A stretch of DNA of 25,876 bases, from the NCBI GenBank assembly GCA_002372235.1, contig DFJI01000002.1, positions 1 through 25,876 of the forward strand, written 5' to 3'. The notes beneath the pieces are model-generated. The model was not told the origin of the DNA. It worked only from the letters and a program-made list of their open reading frames with translations, and did not search any database. The stretch is from Prevotella sp. UBA3675. Its GTDB lineage: Bacteria; Bacteroidota; Bacteroidia; Bacteroidales; Bacteroidaceae. Positions 16,993 to 23,481 of this stretch are shown piece after piece; within the stretch, counting starts at the first letter, position 1; every line of letters starts with the position of its first letter. A program made the position numbers and the translations under genes.

Positions 16993-17661
16993 CTATGGAG
17001 CCAGTGCCTCCCAAAGCGGATCTCGGGGCAGGGGAGCCTCTGCGCTAATGGGGAGCTTCGACACGGGGTGGACGAACTCAACCCGTCGTGACAACAGCGA
17101 GATACTGCCGTCGGGATTCGACCGCCGGGCTCCATACTTCAGGTCGCCCTTGATGGGACAGCCCGCAGCAGCCAGCTGACAGCGAATCTGGTGGTGACGG
17201 CCCGTGAGCAGCTTCACCTCTAAAAGGCAATAGTTGTCGCTGCGGCCTATCAGCCGATAGTCCAGAATCGCCTTCTTGGCAGACGGTTTCTCGTAGGTGT
17301 AGGCATAGCTCTTGTTCTGCTTCTCGTTGCGCACCAGCCAGTGAACGAGCCGCCCTTCTGGCTCGGCAGGCATATTCTTGGTGATCGCCCAATAGGTCTT
17401 GTGTACTTCACCCTCGGCGAACATCTTGTTCAGTCGGGTGAGCGCCTTCGACGTTCGGGCGAAGACCACCAGACCGCTCACAGGGCGGTCCAGCCGGTGC
17501 ACCACGCCGAGAAACACCTCGCCAGGCTTCTGATACTTCTCTTTCAGATAGTCCTTCACGGTGTCGGATAGCGGCTTGTCGCCCGTCTTGTCGCCCTGCA
17601 CAATCTCGCCACTCTCTTTGTTGACGATAATGATATGGTTGTCCTCGTAGATTACTTGCAT
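16993..17661 (-). CDS. RluA-family 23S rRNA/tRNA pseudouridine synthase
   Basis: This is a 222-residue catalytic domain without an S4 domain. The catalytic motif is HRLDRPVSGLVVFART, with the nucleophilic Asp. The other signatures are QVIYEDNHIIIVNKESGE at the N-terminus and LLTGRHHQIRCQLAAAGCPI followed by GDLKYG. It isomerises specific uridines to pseudouridine in structured RNA; the target site cannot be assigned. ATG 17661 is chosen because the sequence upstream contains the promoter boxes. First gene of the operon with tamB and tamL. Confidence 0.92.
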   Translation of the reverse strand: MQVIYEDNHIIIVNKESGEIVQGDKTGDKPLSDTVKDYLKEKYQKPGEVFLGVVHRLDRPVSGLVVFARTSKALTRLNKMFAEGEVHKTYWAITKNMPAEPEGRLVHWLVRNEKQNKSYAYTYEKPSAKKAILDYRLIGRSDNYCLLEVKLLTGRHHQIRCQLAAAGCPIKGDLKYGARRSNPDGSISLLSRRVEFVHPVSKLPISAEAPLPRDPLWEALAP

Positions 17662-17679
17662 TGCAATGCGATTGTGCTG

Positions 17680-17711
17680 CAAAAATACGATAAAAATGCA
17701 AAACAAGCAAA
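17680..17711 (-). promoter_or_regulatory. Promoter of the pseudouridine synthase-tamB-tamL operon
   Basis: On the minus strand TTTG (17711-17708), exactly 20 bp, then TATTTTTG (17687-17680) is a full match to the Bacteroidetes TTTG-N20-TAnnTTTG promoter. It lies 18 bases before the ATG at 17661. Confidence 0.88.
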
Positions 17712-17742
17712 TAATTGTAAGATTTTATGCAAAATGACCACT

Positions 17743-17814
17743 ACAGCAGCTCATATAGCACCTCTTACAGCACCTCTTACAGCAGCTCTTGCAGCACCTC
17801 ATACAGCACCTCAT
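17743..17814. repeat. 12-bp tandem repeat, six copies
   Basis: Six contiguous 12-bp units start at 17743, 17755, 17767, 17779, 17791 and 17803. The consensus is acagcacctctt, with one to three changes per copy. On the plus strand a 55-codon frame (ATG 17734 to TAG/stop near 17901) would give repeated TAPL/TAPH tetrapeptides; on the minus strand it gives Cys-rich repeats. Neither looks like a recognised protein. Confidence 0.92.
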
Positions 17815-17844
17815 TTCCGTCCCAGCGTCATCCATTACATCTCT

Positions 17845-17900
17845 CGGTGTCAGACACCCTATTCTTCGGTGCCAGATGTCCTGTTCTTCGGTGTCATTTA
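17845..17900. repeat. 22-bp tandem repeat, about 2.5 copies
   Basis: Units begin CGGTG at 17845, 17867 and 17889, exactly 22 bp apart. The first two share most positions (cggtg-cagat-ccct-ttctt pattern) and the third is cut short. It directly follows the 12-bp array but has a different unit. Confidence 0.8.
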
Positions 17901-17912
17901 GGTTAAATGAGA

Positions 17913-17978
17913 ATAAGCAGCTGCAGCGGATTATATAGTCCGCTATAGCCGATTATATAATCCGCTGCAGCTGCTTAT
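17913..17978. repeat. 66-bp near-perfect palindrome with 25-bp arms
   Basis: The left arm 17913-17937 (begins ATAAGCAGCTGCAGC) is perfectly complementary to the right arm 17954-17978, around a 16-nt centre (GTCCGCTATAGCCGAT). The arms themselves contain smaller palindromes (GCAGCTGC, GCTGCAGC). A single strand could form a very stable hairpin. It ends 3 bases before the start of recognisable coding homology in the neighbouring pseudogene. There is no T-tract, so it is not an ordinary terminator. Confidence 0.93.
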
Positions 17979-17980
17979 AC

Positions 17981-18330
17981 CGAAATGGCCTGAATCATCC
18001 CGAAAAGCAGGGCAGATTCCCCCGCGATTGCGGACAGTTTGCTCCATGCTCTCCCGTTAGGACAACACTTGATGATGAAAGTCTGAAACAGCTCCATGAC
18101 AGTTATGTCCAATGGCTGGGACAGGAGAAACAGACACTTGATGACCACCACAAACAGCAGGAAGAGAGTTGGCAGAAGCATAGCAACGACTCACAGACAT
18201 TGTGAAGAACAACGAGGGCGTATGGCTTTCAATGAAAGTGTTCTACATCGTCGGTTCACTTTCCCTCCTGTCGATCATAACGATTGCAATAGAAATAGCT
18301 TTCTATGTTTATTTCTACTGGATTCAATAA
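17981..18330 (+). pseudogene. Frameshifted remnant of a small membrane-anchored protein
   Basis: An uninterrupted frame on the plus strand reads GQFAPCSPVRTTLDDESLKQ then HDSYVQWLGQEKQTLDDHHK and stops at TGA 18203-18205. One base earlier in phase, from 18205, a second frame continues naturally: KNNEGVWLSMKVFYIVGSLS, then a hydrophobic stretch LLSIITIAIEIAFYVYFYW, ending at TAA 18328-18330. Loss of one base in a Trp codon (TGG to TG, near 18203) joins the two pieces as QTLWKNNEGVW. The composite is a charged helical protein with a C-terminal membrane anchor and no start codon. It looks like a gene from mobile DNA, but I do not recognise the family. The plus-strand ORF across this region in the third frame is a shadow. 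Confidence 0.6.
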
Positions 18331-18362
18331 TATAACCACGAAGAATACCCTCCTGTAACGAG

Positions 18363-18395
18363 CAGCCCCGTCACGTCATCACGACGCGGTGGGGC
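18363..18395. repeat. GC-rich inverted repeat
   Basis: AGCCCC (18363-18368) and GGGGCT (18390-18395) flank an inner CGTC/GACG-type stem, so the whole can fold as one hairpin. No T-tract follows on either side. It may be a weak terminator or a dispersed palindromic unit. A second small palindrome, CTTGGCT-C-AGCCAAG, lies at 18452-18466. Confidence 0.5.
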
Positions 18396-18498
18396 TTAGG
18401 TGCTTATAGGTCTTTGAACAAAAAATTACTTTGTTTCGCTCGGCTTCGCCGCTTGGCTCAGCCAAGAACTTTACTGCGTTATTGAAATCAAGTAATGT

Positions 18499-18642
18499 TC
18501 ATAGTTTGAACGTGGCGCGGAGCATCGTAGTGCGGCCGCTGAGACCGTAGTCGTAAGTGTAGGTATTGATTCCGTCATACTGTTGTGCCTGCGTTCCTAT
18601 CGTCAGCGCAAGGACCATCATGGTCACTAAAATCTTTTTCAT
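18499..18642 (-). CDS. 47-residue signal-peptide ORF resembling a collapsed outer-membrane barrel gene
   Basis: ATG 18642 to TGA 18499. The product starts with a clean Sec signal peptide (MKKILVTMMVLALTIGTQAQ) and continues for only 27 residues, QYDGINTYTYDYGLSGR, ending TTMLRATFKL. The last ten residues have the alternating pattern and terminal hydrophobic residue of the final beta-strand of an outer-membrane barrel. The simplest reading is a barrel gene reduced by an in-frame deletion to its first and last pieces. It lies 21 bp after the 897-residue barrel gene on the same strand, so it could be the last cistron of that operon. A genuine tiny secreted protein remains possible. Confidence 0.6.
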   Translation of the reverse strand: MKKILVTMMVLALTIGTQAQQYDGINTYTYDYGLSGRTTMLRATFKL

Positions 18643-18663
18643 GTTGATAAATGTTTTATGGGG

Positions 18664-21357
18664 TTATTTCTTCTTTGCATCAAACTTGTAATTGAACGTG
18701 AGGGACACGTAGTGGTGGAGGAACGAGGAACCGCCCTCGGTGCGCGATGTTGCCGTTATGTCGCTGTGGTAGCGGGTGTCGCGGTTGAAGAGGTCGTTGG
18801 CGTAAAGCGAGAGGCGGGCCTTGTTCTTCAGGAACTTGTAGCCGATGCCGGCGTTCAGCAGGAAGCGGTTGGCGTTCATGGCATCGGCGATGTAGCCTCG
18901 GTCGATCTGGAAGATGGGCAGGATGGAGAAGTACCAAGACTTCAGCTCGTAAGTGGCTGTGAGTTCCGCACGGTAGTTATAGATGTCTTGTCTGGGCTGC
19001 GCTGCATCACTGTAGGTGTAGCGGTGCCATGCGAAGTTCTGATTCATGCTGAGGTATAGCGGACCATTGCGATACTCCAGGTTCAAGCGGTCGGTGAAGT
19101 CGGAGCTGCGCTGGCAATTATAGGTGATGCTGTTCGCACCATCCACGAGCGTCATGATACCATAGGCCTGGCCAAAGGACTCGCTAAGGTTATTCTTCAG
19201 GTGAAAATGCTTGCCGAGGTCGCGCTCGTAAAGAAGGCTTGCGCCCCAACGATGGCCGCCACGCACATTCTGCTTCTGCGACAAATAGGCACCCGTTTGG
19301 GAATTGTAGTGGAGGACGGTGCCGACGGGGTCGTAGTCGCGGCGGTAGTCCACGGAGGCGTTCAGTACTTGGTTGGCCTTGGTGAGCATGGTGCTGAAGC
19401 CAAGGCTTGCGTTGAGGGTGTGCGAGGTCTTGAGGTCGGGATTGCCTAATGTGACGTAGATTGGATTGGTATCGTCGCGGTAGCCGATGCAGTCGATGAG
19501 GTCGGGGCGCTGGCTCTCGTAGGCGACATGGCCGTTGAGTCGGGTCTGCTTCTGCAATTTATAGGTCAAATCCAGCGCTGGCATTGCTAACAAGAGGTTG
19601 CGACGGGCGAGGGTGTCGAGGCGGCCACGGCGATAGTCCGACTGCTCATGCCAGTGGCTCAGGTCTAGCGTAGGCTTTACGCTGAACTTGCCCAGCGTGA
19701 GGTTGGCTTCCACGTAGAGGGCATTCCTCCATGAATTGTCCTTGCGGCGCAGACTGTTGGCTGTGTCGAGCGTGTCGGCACGATGTCGCTGCTCGTCGCG
19801 GAAGTTTTTGTCGTATGTTATCTGCCATTTGGCCATCGCCGACAGATTCTGGCTAAAGGCATGTCGGACTGGCACGCTGGCTTCGGCAGTGAGGTGGTGG
19901 GTGGGCGCGTGGTAGTGCTGGCGGTCGGTCTGCGTCGTTCCGCTCTGGAAGTATTGGTACAAGCCCGTCGATTCGCCGTCGCTTTTCTTGTTGTCGTATG
20001 TCAGCGAGGCCGTTGCACCGAGTTCCGTCTTGCCGAGCAAGAAACCCAACTGGGCTTTGATGTTTGTCGAAAAGCCTTCCTCTACAGCCAGTGAATGATA
20101 ACTGGAAGTATTTATTTGTGCATCAGGACTGGCAAGGTCGAAAGTTCGCTGGCTGTTTTCCGTCGTGTTGCGCCCACGATGATAGGTGACGTTGGCATCA
20201 ATGCCCATCATCGCGTTCGGATTAAGATTGAAGAAGGAATTGAAATCAATGGGGATTTTCAGTTCGTGCTGATAGTCGCTGCCTGTCTGGTCGGTCTTTG
20301 TCGCCGTGATGCCAGGCAGATAGTTCTGTCGGTTTTCCCAGCGGTTTTTCCTTTGGTCTGCGTGGTTGGCTCCGCCGTTGATGCTCCAATAGCTTGGCCG
20401 CATCGCTTTGTATGTAGGTTTCCACAGATGGCTGTAGCCCAAGGCTCCCATCTGCTGACGGATAGGAATGTTTCCCCCGTGCGAACTACGACCGTTTATC
20501 TTCATCGCATCTATTTTCTGCGGGTCGTCGGCCACGCGCCCGTAGAGCATCAGCGGGTCGGTGTCGCTCAGTCGCATGGCTCGCAGGTGGGCTGCGTAGT
20601 TCTTGCTCGTAAGCCCCTTCAGTTCAGCGTCGCCATAGATTTTGTCCATGAATCCTGGTTTGATGGTCACGTCAAGCACATGCTCTTCCTTGCCGTCGGC
20701 TACGCCCGTCCGCTCCTCGAAGTCGCTCTTGCGGTCGTAGGCCTTGATGTCCTTCACCGCCTCCACGGGTAGCACGTTCGTTAGCATGGCCTCACTGAAC
20801 GCCTGCTGACCGTTCATCATCAGTTTCAGCGGCTCGCCGTTCCACAGCAGTTTACCGTCGTTGATACTCACGCCCGGCAGCAACTCTATCAACTCAATCA
20901 GCCGAGCGCCGTCCTGCGTCTTGAACGCTTCGGGATTGAACACCACCGTGTCGCCCCGCATGTAGAAGCGGCGGGCGCGTCCCTCCACCGTCACCTCGCC
21001 CAGCAGATGCTCGTCCATCTTCAGGCGGAAGTCATCGATGGTGATGGTGTCGCGGTCGTTGTTGCCCATCCGATGCACCGTCTGGCTGTGATAGCCGAAG
21101 TAATTGGCCGTGATGGTCAGTTTCGACATCTCCATCGTGCAAGTAAACAGGAACCTGCCCAGCGAGTCGGTTCTGAGCCTGTAGCGACTCATACTGCCCC
21201 CTTCGATGGATGTTTCAGTGAATACTACTTCCGCTCCTTCCAGCGGTCCGCCCGTTTCGGCATCGACCACGCAGCCTTTGAGGATGTCGGCTCTCAGGTT
21301 CTGCGACAGGAAAAGGCACGCGACGGCCAAGGCGAGAATGGTAAATCCTTGCTTCAT
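18664..21357 (-). CDS. Outer-membrane beta-barrel protein with carboxypeptidase-regulatory-like N-terminus (TonB-receptor-like)
   Basis: The protein has 897 residues. A signal peptide (MKQGFTILALAVACLFLS) is followed by a carboxypeptidase-D-regulatory-like domain at about 25-115 (KGCVVDAETGGPLEGAEVVF). A plug-like region lies at about 125-215 (GDTVVFNPEAFKTQDGARL, then LIELLPGVSINDGKLLWNG). A large barrel follows, rich in alternating strands and ending SFLHHYVSLTFNYKFDAKKK. It resembles the outer-membrane beta-barrel family related to TonB-dependent receptors; no SusD partner follows and no clear TonB box is visible. It is 27 bp downstream of the putative anti-sigma gene, so it is probably the main output of the sigma operon. 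The ligand is unknown. Confidence 0.87.
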   Translation of the reverse strand: MKQGFTILALAVACLFLSQNLRADILKGCVVDAETGGPLEGAEVVFTETSIEGGSMSRYRLRTDSLGRFLFTCTMEMSKLTITANYFGYHSQTVHRMGNNDRDTITIDDFRLKMDEHLLGEVTVEGRARRFYMRGDTVVFNPEAFKTQDGARLIELIELLPGVSINDGKLLWNGEPLKLMMNGQQAFSEAMLTNVLPVEAVKDIKAYDRKSDFEERTGVADGKEEHVLDVTIKPGFMDKIYGDAELKGLTSKNYAAHLRAMRLSDTDPLMLYGRVADDPQKIDAMKINGRSSHGGNIPIRQQMGALGYSHLWKPTYKAMRPSYWSINGGANHADQRKNRWENRQNYLPGITATKTDQTGSDYQHELKIPIDFNSFFNLNPNAMMGIDANVTYHRGRNTTENSQRTFDLASPDAQINTSSYHSLAVEEGFSTNIKAQLGFLLGKTELGATASLTYDNKKSDGESTGLYQYFQSGTTQTDRQHYHAPTHHLTAEASVPVRHAFSQNLSAMAKWQITYDKNFRDEQRHRADTLDTANSLRRKDNSWRNALYVEANLTLGKFSVKPTLDLSHWHEQSDYRRGRLDTLARRNLLLAMPALDLTYKLQKQTRLNGHVAYESQRPDLIDCIGYRDDTNPIYVTLGNPDLKTSHTLNASLGFSTMLTKANQVLNASVDYRRDYDPVGTVLHYNSQTGAYLSQKQNVRGGHRWGASLLYERDLGKHFHLKNNLSESFGQAYGIMTLVDGANSITYNCQRSSDFTDRLNLEYRNGPLYLSMNQNFAWHRYTYSDAAQPRQDIYNYRAELTATYELKSWYFSILPIFQIDRGYIADAMNANRFLLNAGIGYKFLKNKARLSLYANDLFNRDTRYHSDITATSRTEGGSSFLHHYVSLTFNYKFDAKKK

Positions 21358-21384
21358 AAGTGTTTAATATTAAGATGTGGATGA

Positions 21385-21786
21385 TTAGATGTACTTGTTC
21401 TTGGGCTTCATCCTTCTTACCAAGTCTTGGGTGTTCATCATGGCTACGATGCAGATAGTTATCATCAGTGAGGTAAGCAGCACGGAAATCAAGCGGCTGT
21501 TCTGCTCGATGAACAAGAGCGGATAGAAATTGATACCGAAAGAGAATAGGGGCACATTGATGGGCGTGGAGAGAATGAAGGTCAGGAACCCGCCGCCAAA
21601 GACAATGCCTGCCACAAAGGCCGCGACTACGGCCATGCGGTAGCGGTGTATCTGTGCAGCCTGCGCCTGTCGGATTTCATCGATGAGGGCGAGTTTCCTT
21701 TCCAGCCGTTCGGTGAACAGTTCGCTGTCGGTCAGCGTCGGCTGGAAACTGTCGAAAAGTGCCTGTAGTCTTATGTCGTCATTCAT
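21385..21786 (-). CDS. Small membrane protein, candidate anti-sigma factor
   Basis: This 133-residue protein has a cytoplasmic N-terminal stretch of about 48 residues (DDIRLQALFDSFQPTLTDSE), then hydrophobic helices at about 50-72 (VVAAFVAGIVFGGGFLTFIL) and 97-117 (LISVLLTSLMITICIVAMM), and a basic C-terminus. It overlaps the ECF sigma gene by 8 bp (21779-21786) and precedes the barrel gene. Size, topology and position fit a membrane anti-sigma factor, but there is no ZAS-type His/Cys motif and no FecR domain, so this role rests on context alone. Confidence 0.6.
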   Translation of the reverse strand: MNDDIRLQALFDSFQPTLTDSELFTERLERKLALIDEIRQAQAAQIHRYRMAVVAAFVAGIVFGGGFLTFILSTPINVPLFSFGINFYPLLFIEQNSRLISVLLTSLMITICIVAMMNTQDLVRRMKPKNKYI

Positions 21787-22261
21787 CTTTCAGAAGGTTT
21801 TTAAGTTTGGTGCGTCCACGCGAGAGTTGCTGTTTTATGGCATCCTCCGTTGCGGCCACGATGTCGGCAATCTCATGGACGGAATAGCCTTTGATATAGT
21901 AGAGCAGAATAGCGGAGCGTTCCTTGGGAGGCAACTGCTCCAGAGCCATATAGAGCGGCTGATAACGGAAGTCGCGGTCGGCAGCAAATGAGGAGTCGGG
22001 CTGTTCGTTCAGTGTTTCTATCGGATGCAGGGTGCGTCGGTTGCGGCTGGTGTCGAGGAACGTGTTGTATGCAATTCGATAGAGCCAAGCCGTGTCTTTC
22101 CCTTGGTCCTCATGCTTGTCGATAGCGAGGTAGGCTTTGACCAGTGCATCCTGTGCAATGTCGTCAGCCTCATCCCTATTGCCGCAACAGAGGGCGAGAA
22201 GGAACCGCCTGAGTGGCTCCTGTTCAGTTCGGATCAACGCTATGAATCGCTCGCGGTTCAT
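21779..22261 (-). CDS. ECF RNA polymerase sigma factor
   Basis: This 160-residue protein has the two-domain ECF layout. Region 2 spans about 8-75 (EPLRRFLLALCCGNRDEADD, IAQDALVKAYLAIDKHEDQG, TAWLYRIAYNTFLDTSRNRR). Region 4 spans about 100-155 (ALEQLPPKERSAILLYYIKG, YSVHEIADIVAATEDAIKQQ, LSRGRTKLKNLL). It directs core RNA polymerase to a dedicated promoter set. ATG 22261 overlaps the DUF6249 stop by 4 bp, and the 3' end overlaps the candidate anti-sigma gene by 8 bp. It likely controls its own operon, including the 897-residue barrel, through the motif at 22765-22795. Confidence 0.92.
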   Translation of the reverse strand: MNRERFIALIRTEQEPLRRFLLALCCGNRDEADDIAQDALVKAYLAIDKHEDQGKDTAWLYRIAYNTFLDTSRNRRTLHPIETLNEQPDSSFAADRDFRYQPLYMALEQLPPKERSAILLYYIKGYSVHEIADIVAATEDAIKQQLSRGRTKLKNLLKDE

Positions 22262-22704
22262 TCCTTCGTCTGCATGTACTTCAATTCTGCCTCCATCTCC
22301 TGCTTCAGAGCCTTCTTTCCCACATAATAATTAATGAGGAAAGCGATGCCAATACCTAATGAGGGCACTGCCACCATGGATAGGCCGATGAACATATCAG
22401 CAATGACTCTGTCGATGACCATCCCATACACAGCCAATGCTATATAGATACACGCGCCGAAAATGGTGAAGATGCAGCCCCACAGCAATTTATCCAGCAG
22501 TTTCTCCTTAATGGTTCGGCTCTGCGGGTTCATCTTCCTGAAGAATGCTTCCAAGTCCAGGCCAGAGTCCTTCTCGATGGCGGTCAAAGCTATTTCAGCT
22601 CTTTTGTCGGTCTCGTGTTTCTTGTAGCGTGTCACCAACCATACGATAATGGTAGGAAGCACTACAAAAACCCCTAAGAGGACTAATGTTTCTCCGAATT
22701 TCAT
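22258..22704 (-). CDS. DUF6249-type membrane protein
   Basis: This 148-residue protein has three predicted membrane helices: about 5-25 (LVLLGVFVVLPTIIVWLVTR), about 74-96 (WGCIFTIFGACIYIALAVYG) and about 104-127 (MFIGLSMVAVPSLGIGIAFL). A charged cytoplasmic loop (KKHETDKRAEIALTAIEKD) and a Lys/Glu-rich tail are also visible. I assign it to DUF6249 from memory of Bacteroidales operons in which such a protein precedes an ECF sigma gene. The function is unknown; a sensory or regulatory role is suggested by the 4-bp overlap with the sigma gene. Confidence 0.75.
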   Translation of the reverse strand: MKFGETLVLLGVFVVLPTIIVWLVTRYKKHETDKRAEIALTAIEKDSGLDLEAFFRKMNPQSRTIKEKLLDKLLWGCIFTIFGACIYIALAVYGMVIDRVIADMFIGLSMVAVPSLGIGIAFLINYYVGKKALKQEMEAELKYMQTKE

Positions 22705-22764
22705 ACTTTTTATATTTTATCTGTTATACAATGTTTTTATTGTTCTCTTTTGAGCTCGCTCATA

Positions 22765-22795
22765 TATATAACGAAACAGGAGGCTAAAAGGTGAC
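22765..22795 (-). promoter_or_regulatory. Candidate ECF-sigma promoter of the DUF6249-sigma operon
   Basis: On the minus strand GTCACCTTTT (22795-22786), 13 bp, then GTTATATA (22772-22765), 60 bases before the ATG at 22704. There is no TAnnTTTG box here. A similar arrangement with the same GTTATATA precedes the divergent sigma-TonB gene. Assignment to an ECF sigma is inference. Confidence 0.45.
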
Positions 22796-22856
22796 ATCGA
22801 GAGTGTAGTTTTTATTTCTTTTCTTCACATTTATCCGAATATTAGTGGTCTTGTGT

Positions 22857-23066
22857 CCTGTATGTTCGTCCGCTGGGCGTTCAGCGCATGGCTCCTGTCC
22901 TGTCAGAAGTGACGCTGGGTGTCTAGCGGGGCTCTCCTGCCCTGTAAGTAGGGCCGCTGAGGGCTTGGAGGGGGCTTCGGAGCCTGTAGGTGGGTGCCTC
23001 TGAGGGCATAGAGGTGCTACTTATCGGTGCAAAGAGGCCGTCTGAGCGCGTGCCCGCTGCAGCGAA
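22857..23066. repeat. Degenerate 42-bp tandem repeat, five units
   Basis: CCTGT recurs at 22857, 22899, 22941 and 22983, exactly 42 bp apart, and a fifth, more diverged unit starts at 23025 (CGGTG). A second conserved core, CCGCTGGG/CCGCTGAG-like, recurs at 22870, 22912, 22954 and 22996 in the same register. Other columns vary freely. The region is GC-rich compared with the AT-rich DNA on both sides. No coding frame fits. Confidence 0.8.
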
Positions 23067-23154
23067 ACAAATGGGGAGGCACCAATCATAGGAACTGGCG
23101 TGTGTGGTGTATCAACTTGCCGCTTTCGGACTGCAAAATAACAAAAAAAGGCGT

Positions 23155-23193
23155 AAAAAACGACTCGGCGAAGCCCGAAAACAGGTCGCCGAG
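23155..23193 (-). terminator. Leftward intrinsic terminator
   Basis: A perfect 8-bp stem (CTCGGCGA 23164-23171, TCGCCGAG 23186-23193) has a 14-nt loop. In the leftward direction it is followed by CG and T6 (A-tract 23155-23160), with a further A7 at 23143-23149. There is no T-tract on the plus side. Confidence 0.75.
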
Positions 23194-23227
23194 GGTGCAA
23201 CTCTAAAACTAGTTAAAGGAAAATCTG

Positions 23228-23261
23228 AAAAAAATGGCTCAAACCGCAATGATTTGAGCCA
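23228..23261 (-). terminator. Second leftward intrinsic terminator
   Basis: A perfect 9-bp stem (TGGCTCAAA 23235-23243, TTTGAGCCA 23253-23261) has a 9-nt loop and in the leftward direction is followed directly by T7 (A-tract 23228-23234). This is a textbook terminator, yet no recognised leftward gene lies to its right. Confidence 0.8.
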
Positions 23262-23424
23262 AAAGCGTGTGTTATTTCTCTTTGCCGAAGGTGAATTGAT
23301 TGCGTCTTATTCCTTCTTACGAGGCATAGTGCAAGCACGCTTGCCCTCTGCTCTCGTCTCGCATCATAGTACGTTACCAGCAGAAAGGAGGGATAGGGGT
23401 AACGGATATTTAACATTTTTTATG

Positions 23425-23455
23425 GGTAAACTTTCGGGGTGTTTTGTGTTATATA
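23425..23455 (+). promoter_or_regulatory. Candidate autoregulatory promoter of the sigma-TonB fusion gene
   Basis: GGTAAACTTT (23425-23434), 13 bp, then GTTATATA (23448-23455), 26 bases before the ATG at 23482. It lacks the TAnnTTTG box of ordinary genes here and resembles the motif of the divergent sigma operon, with the same GTTATATA and spacing. Confidence 0.45.
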
Positions 23456-23481
23456 GGCAGAACGACCAAAAGTGAAGACTT

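Noticed and set aside
17743..17900. A CRISPR array or microsatellite phase-variable gene
   Set aside because: Units are too short for CRISPR, and no start codon or promoter attaches the repeats to a recognisable gene.
17635..17901. An 88-codon plus-strand ORF covering the RluA start, its promoter and the 12-bp repeats
   Set aside because: The frame exists because the repeat length is a multiple of three. It overlaps a solid promoter on the other strand and encodes only low-complexity sequence.
17913..17978. An invertible promoter (invertase-controlled) switch
   Set aside because: The centre is only 16 nt, contains no promoter box, and no recombinase gene is in the window. The arms are too close for a usual invertible segment.
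18096..18335. A 79-codon plus-strand ORF
   Set aside because: It is the third frame across the frameshifted remnant; the other two frames together give the sensible membrane-protein sequence.
22857..23066. A CRISPR array
   Set aside because: The 42-bp units are contiguous and degenerate throughout, without conserved repeats separated by unrelated spacers, and no cas genes are present.
23104..23475. A 123-codon plus-strand ORF before the sigma-TonB gene
   Set aside because: It runs through both terminator hairpins, their A-tracts and the candidate promoter, has a simple Lys/Arg-rich start and no recognisable domain. It is best read as noncoding.
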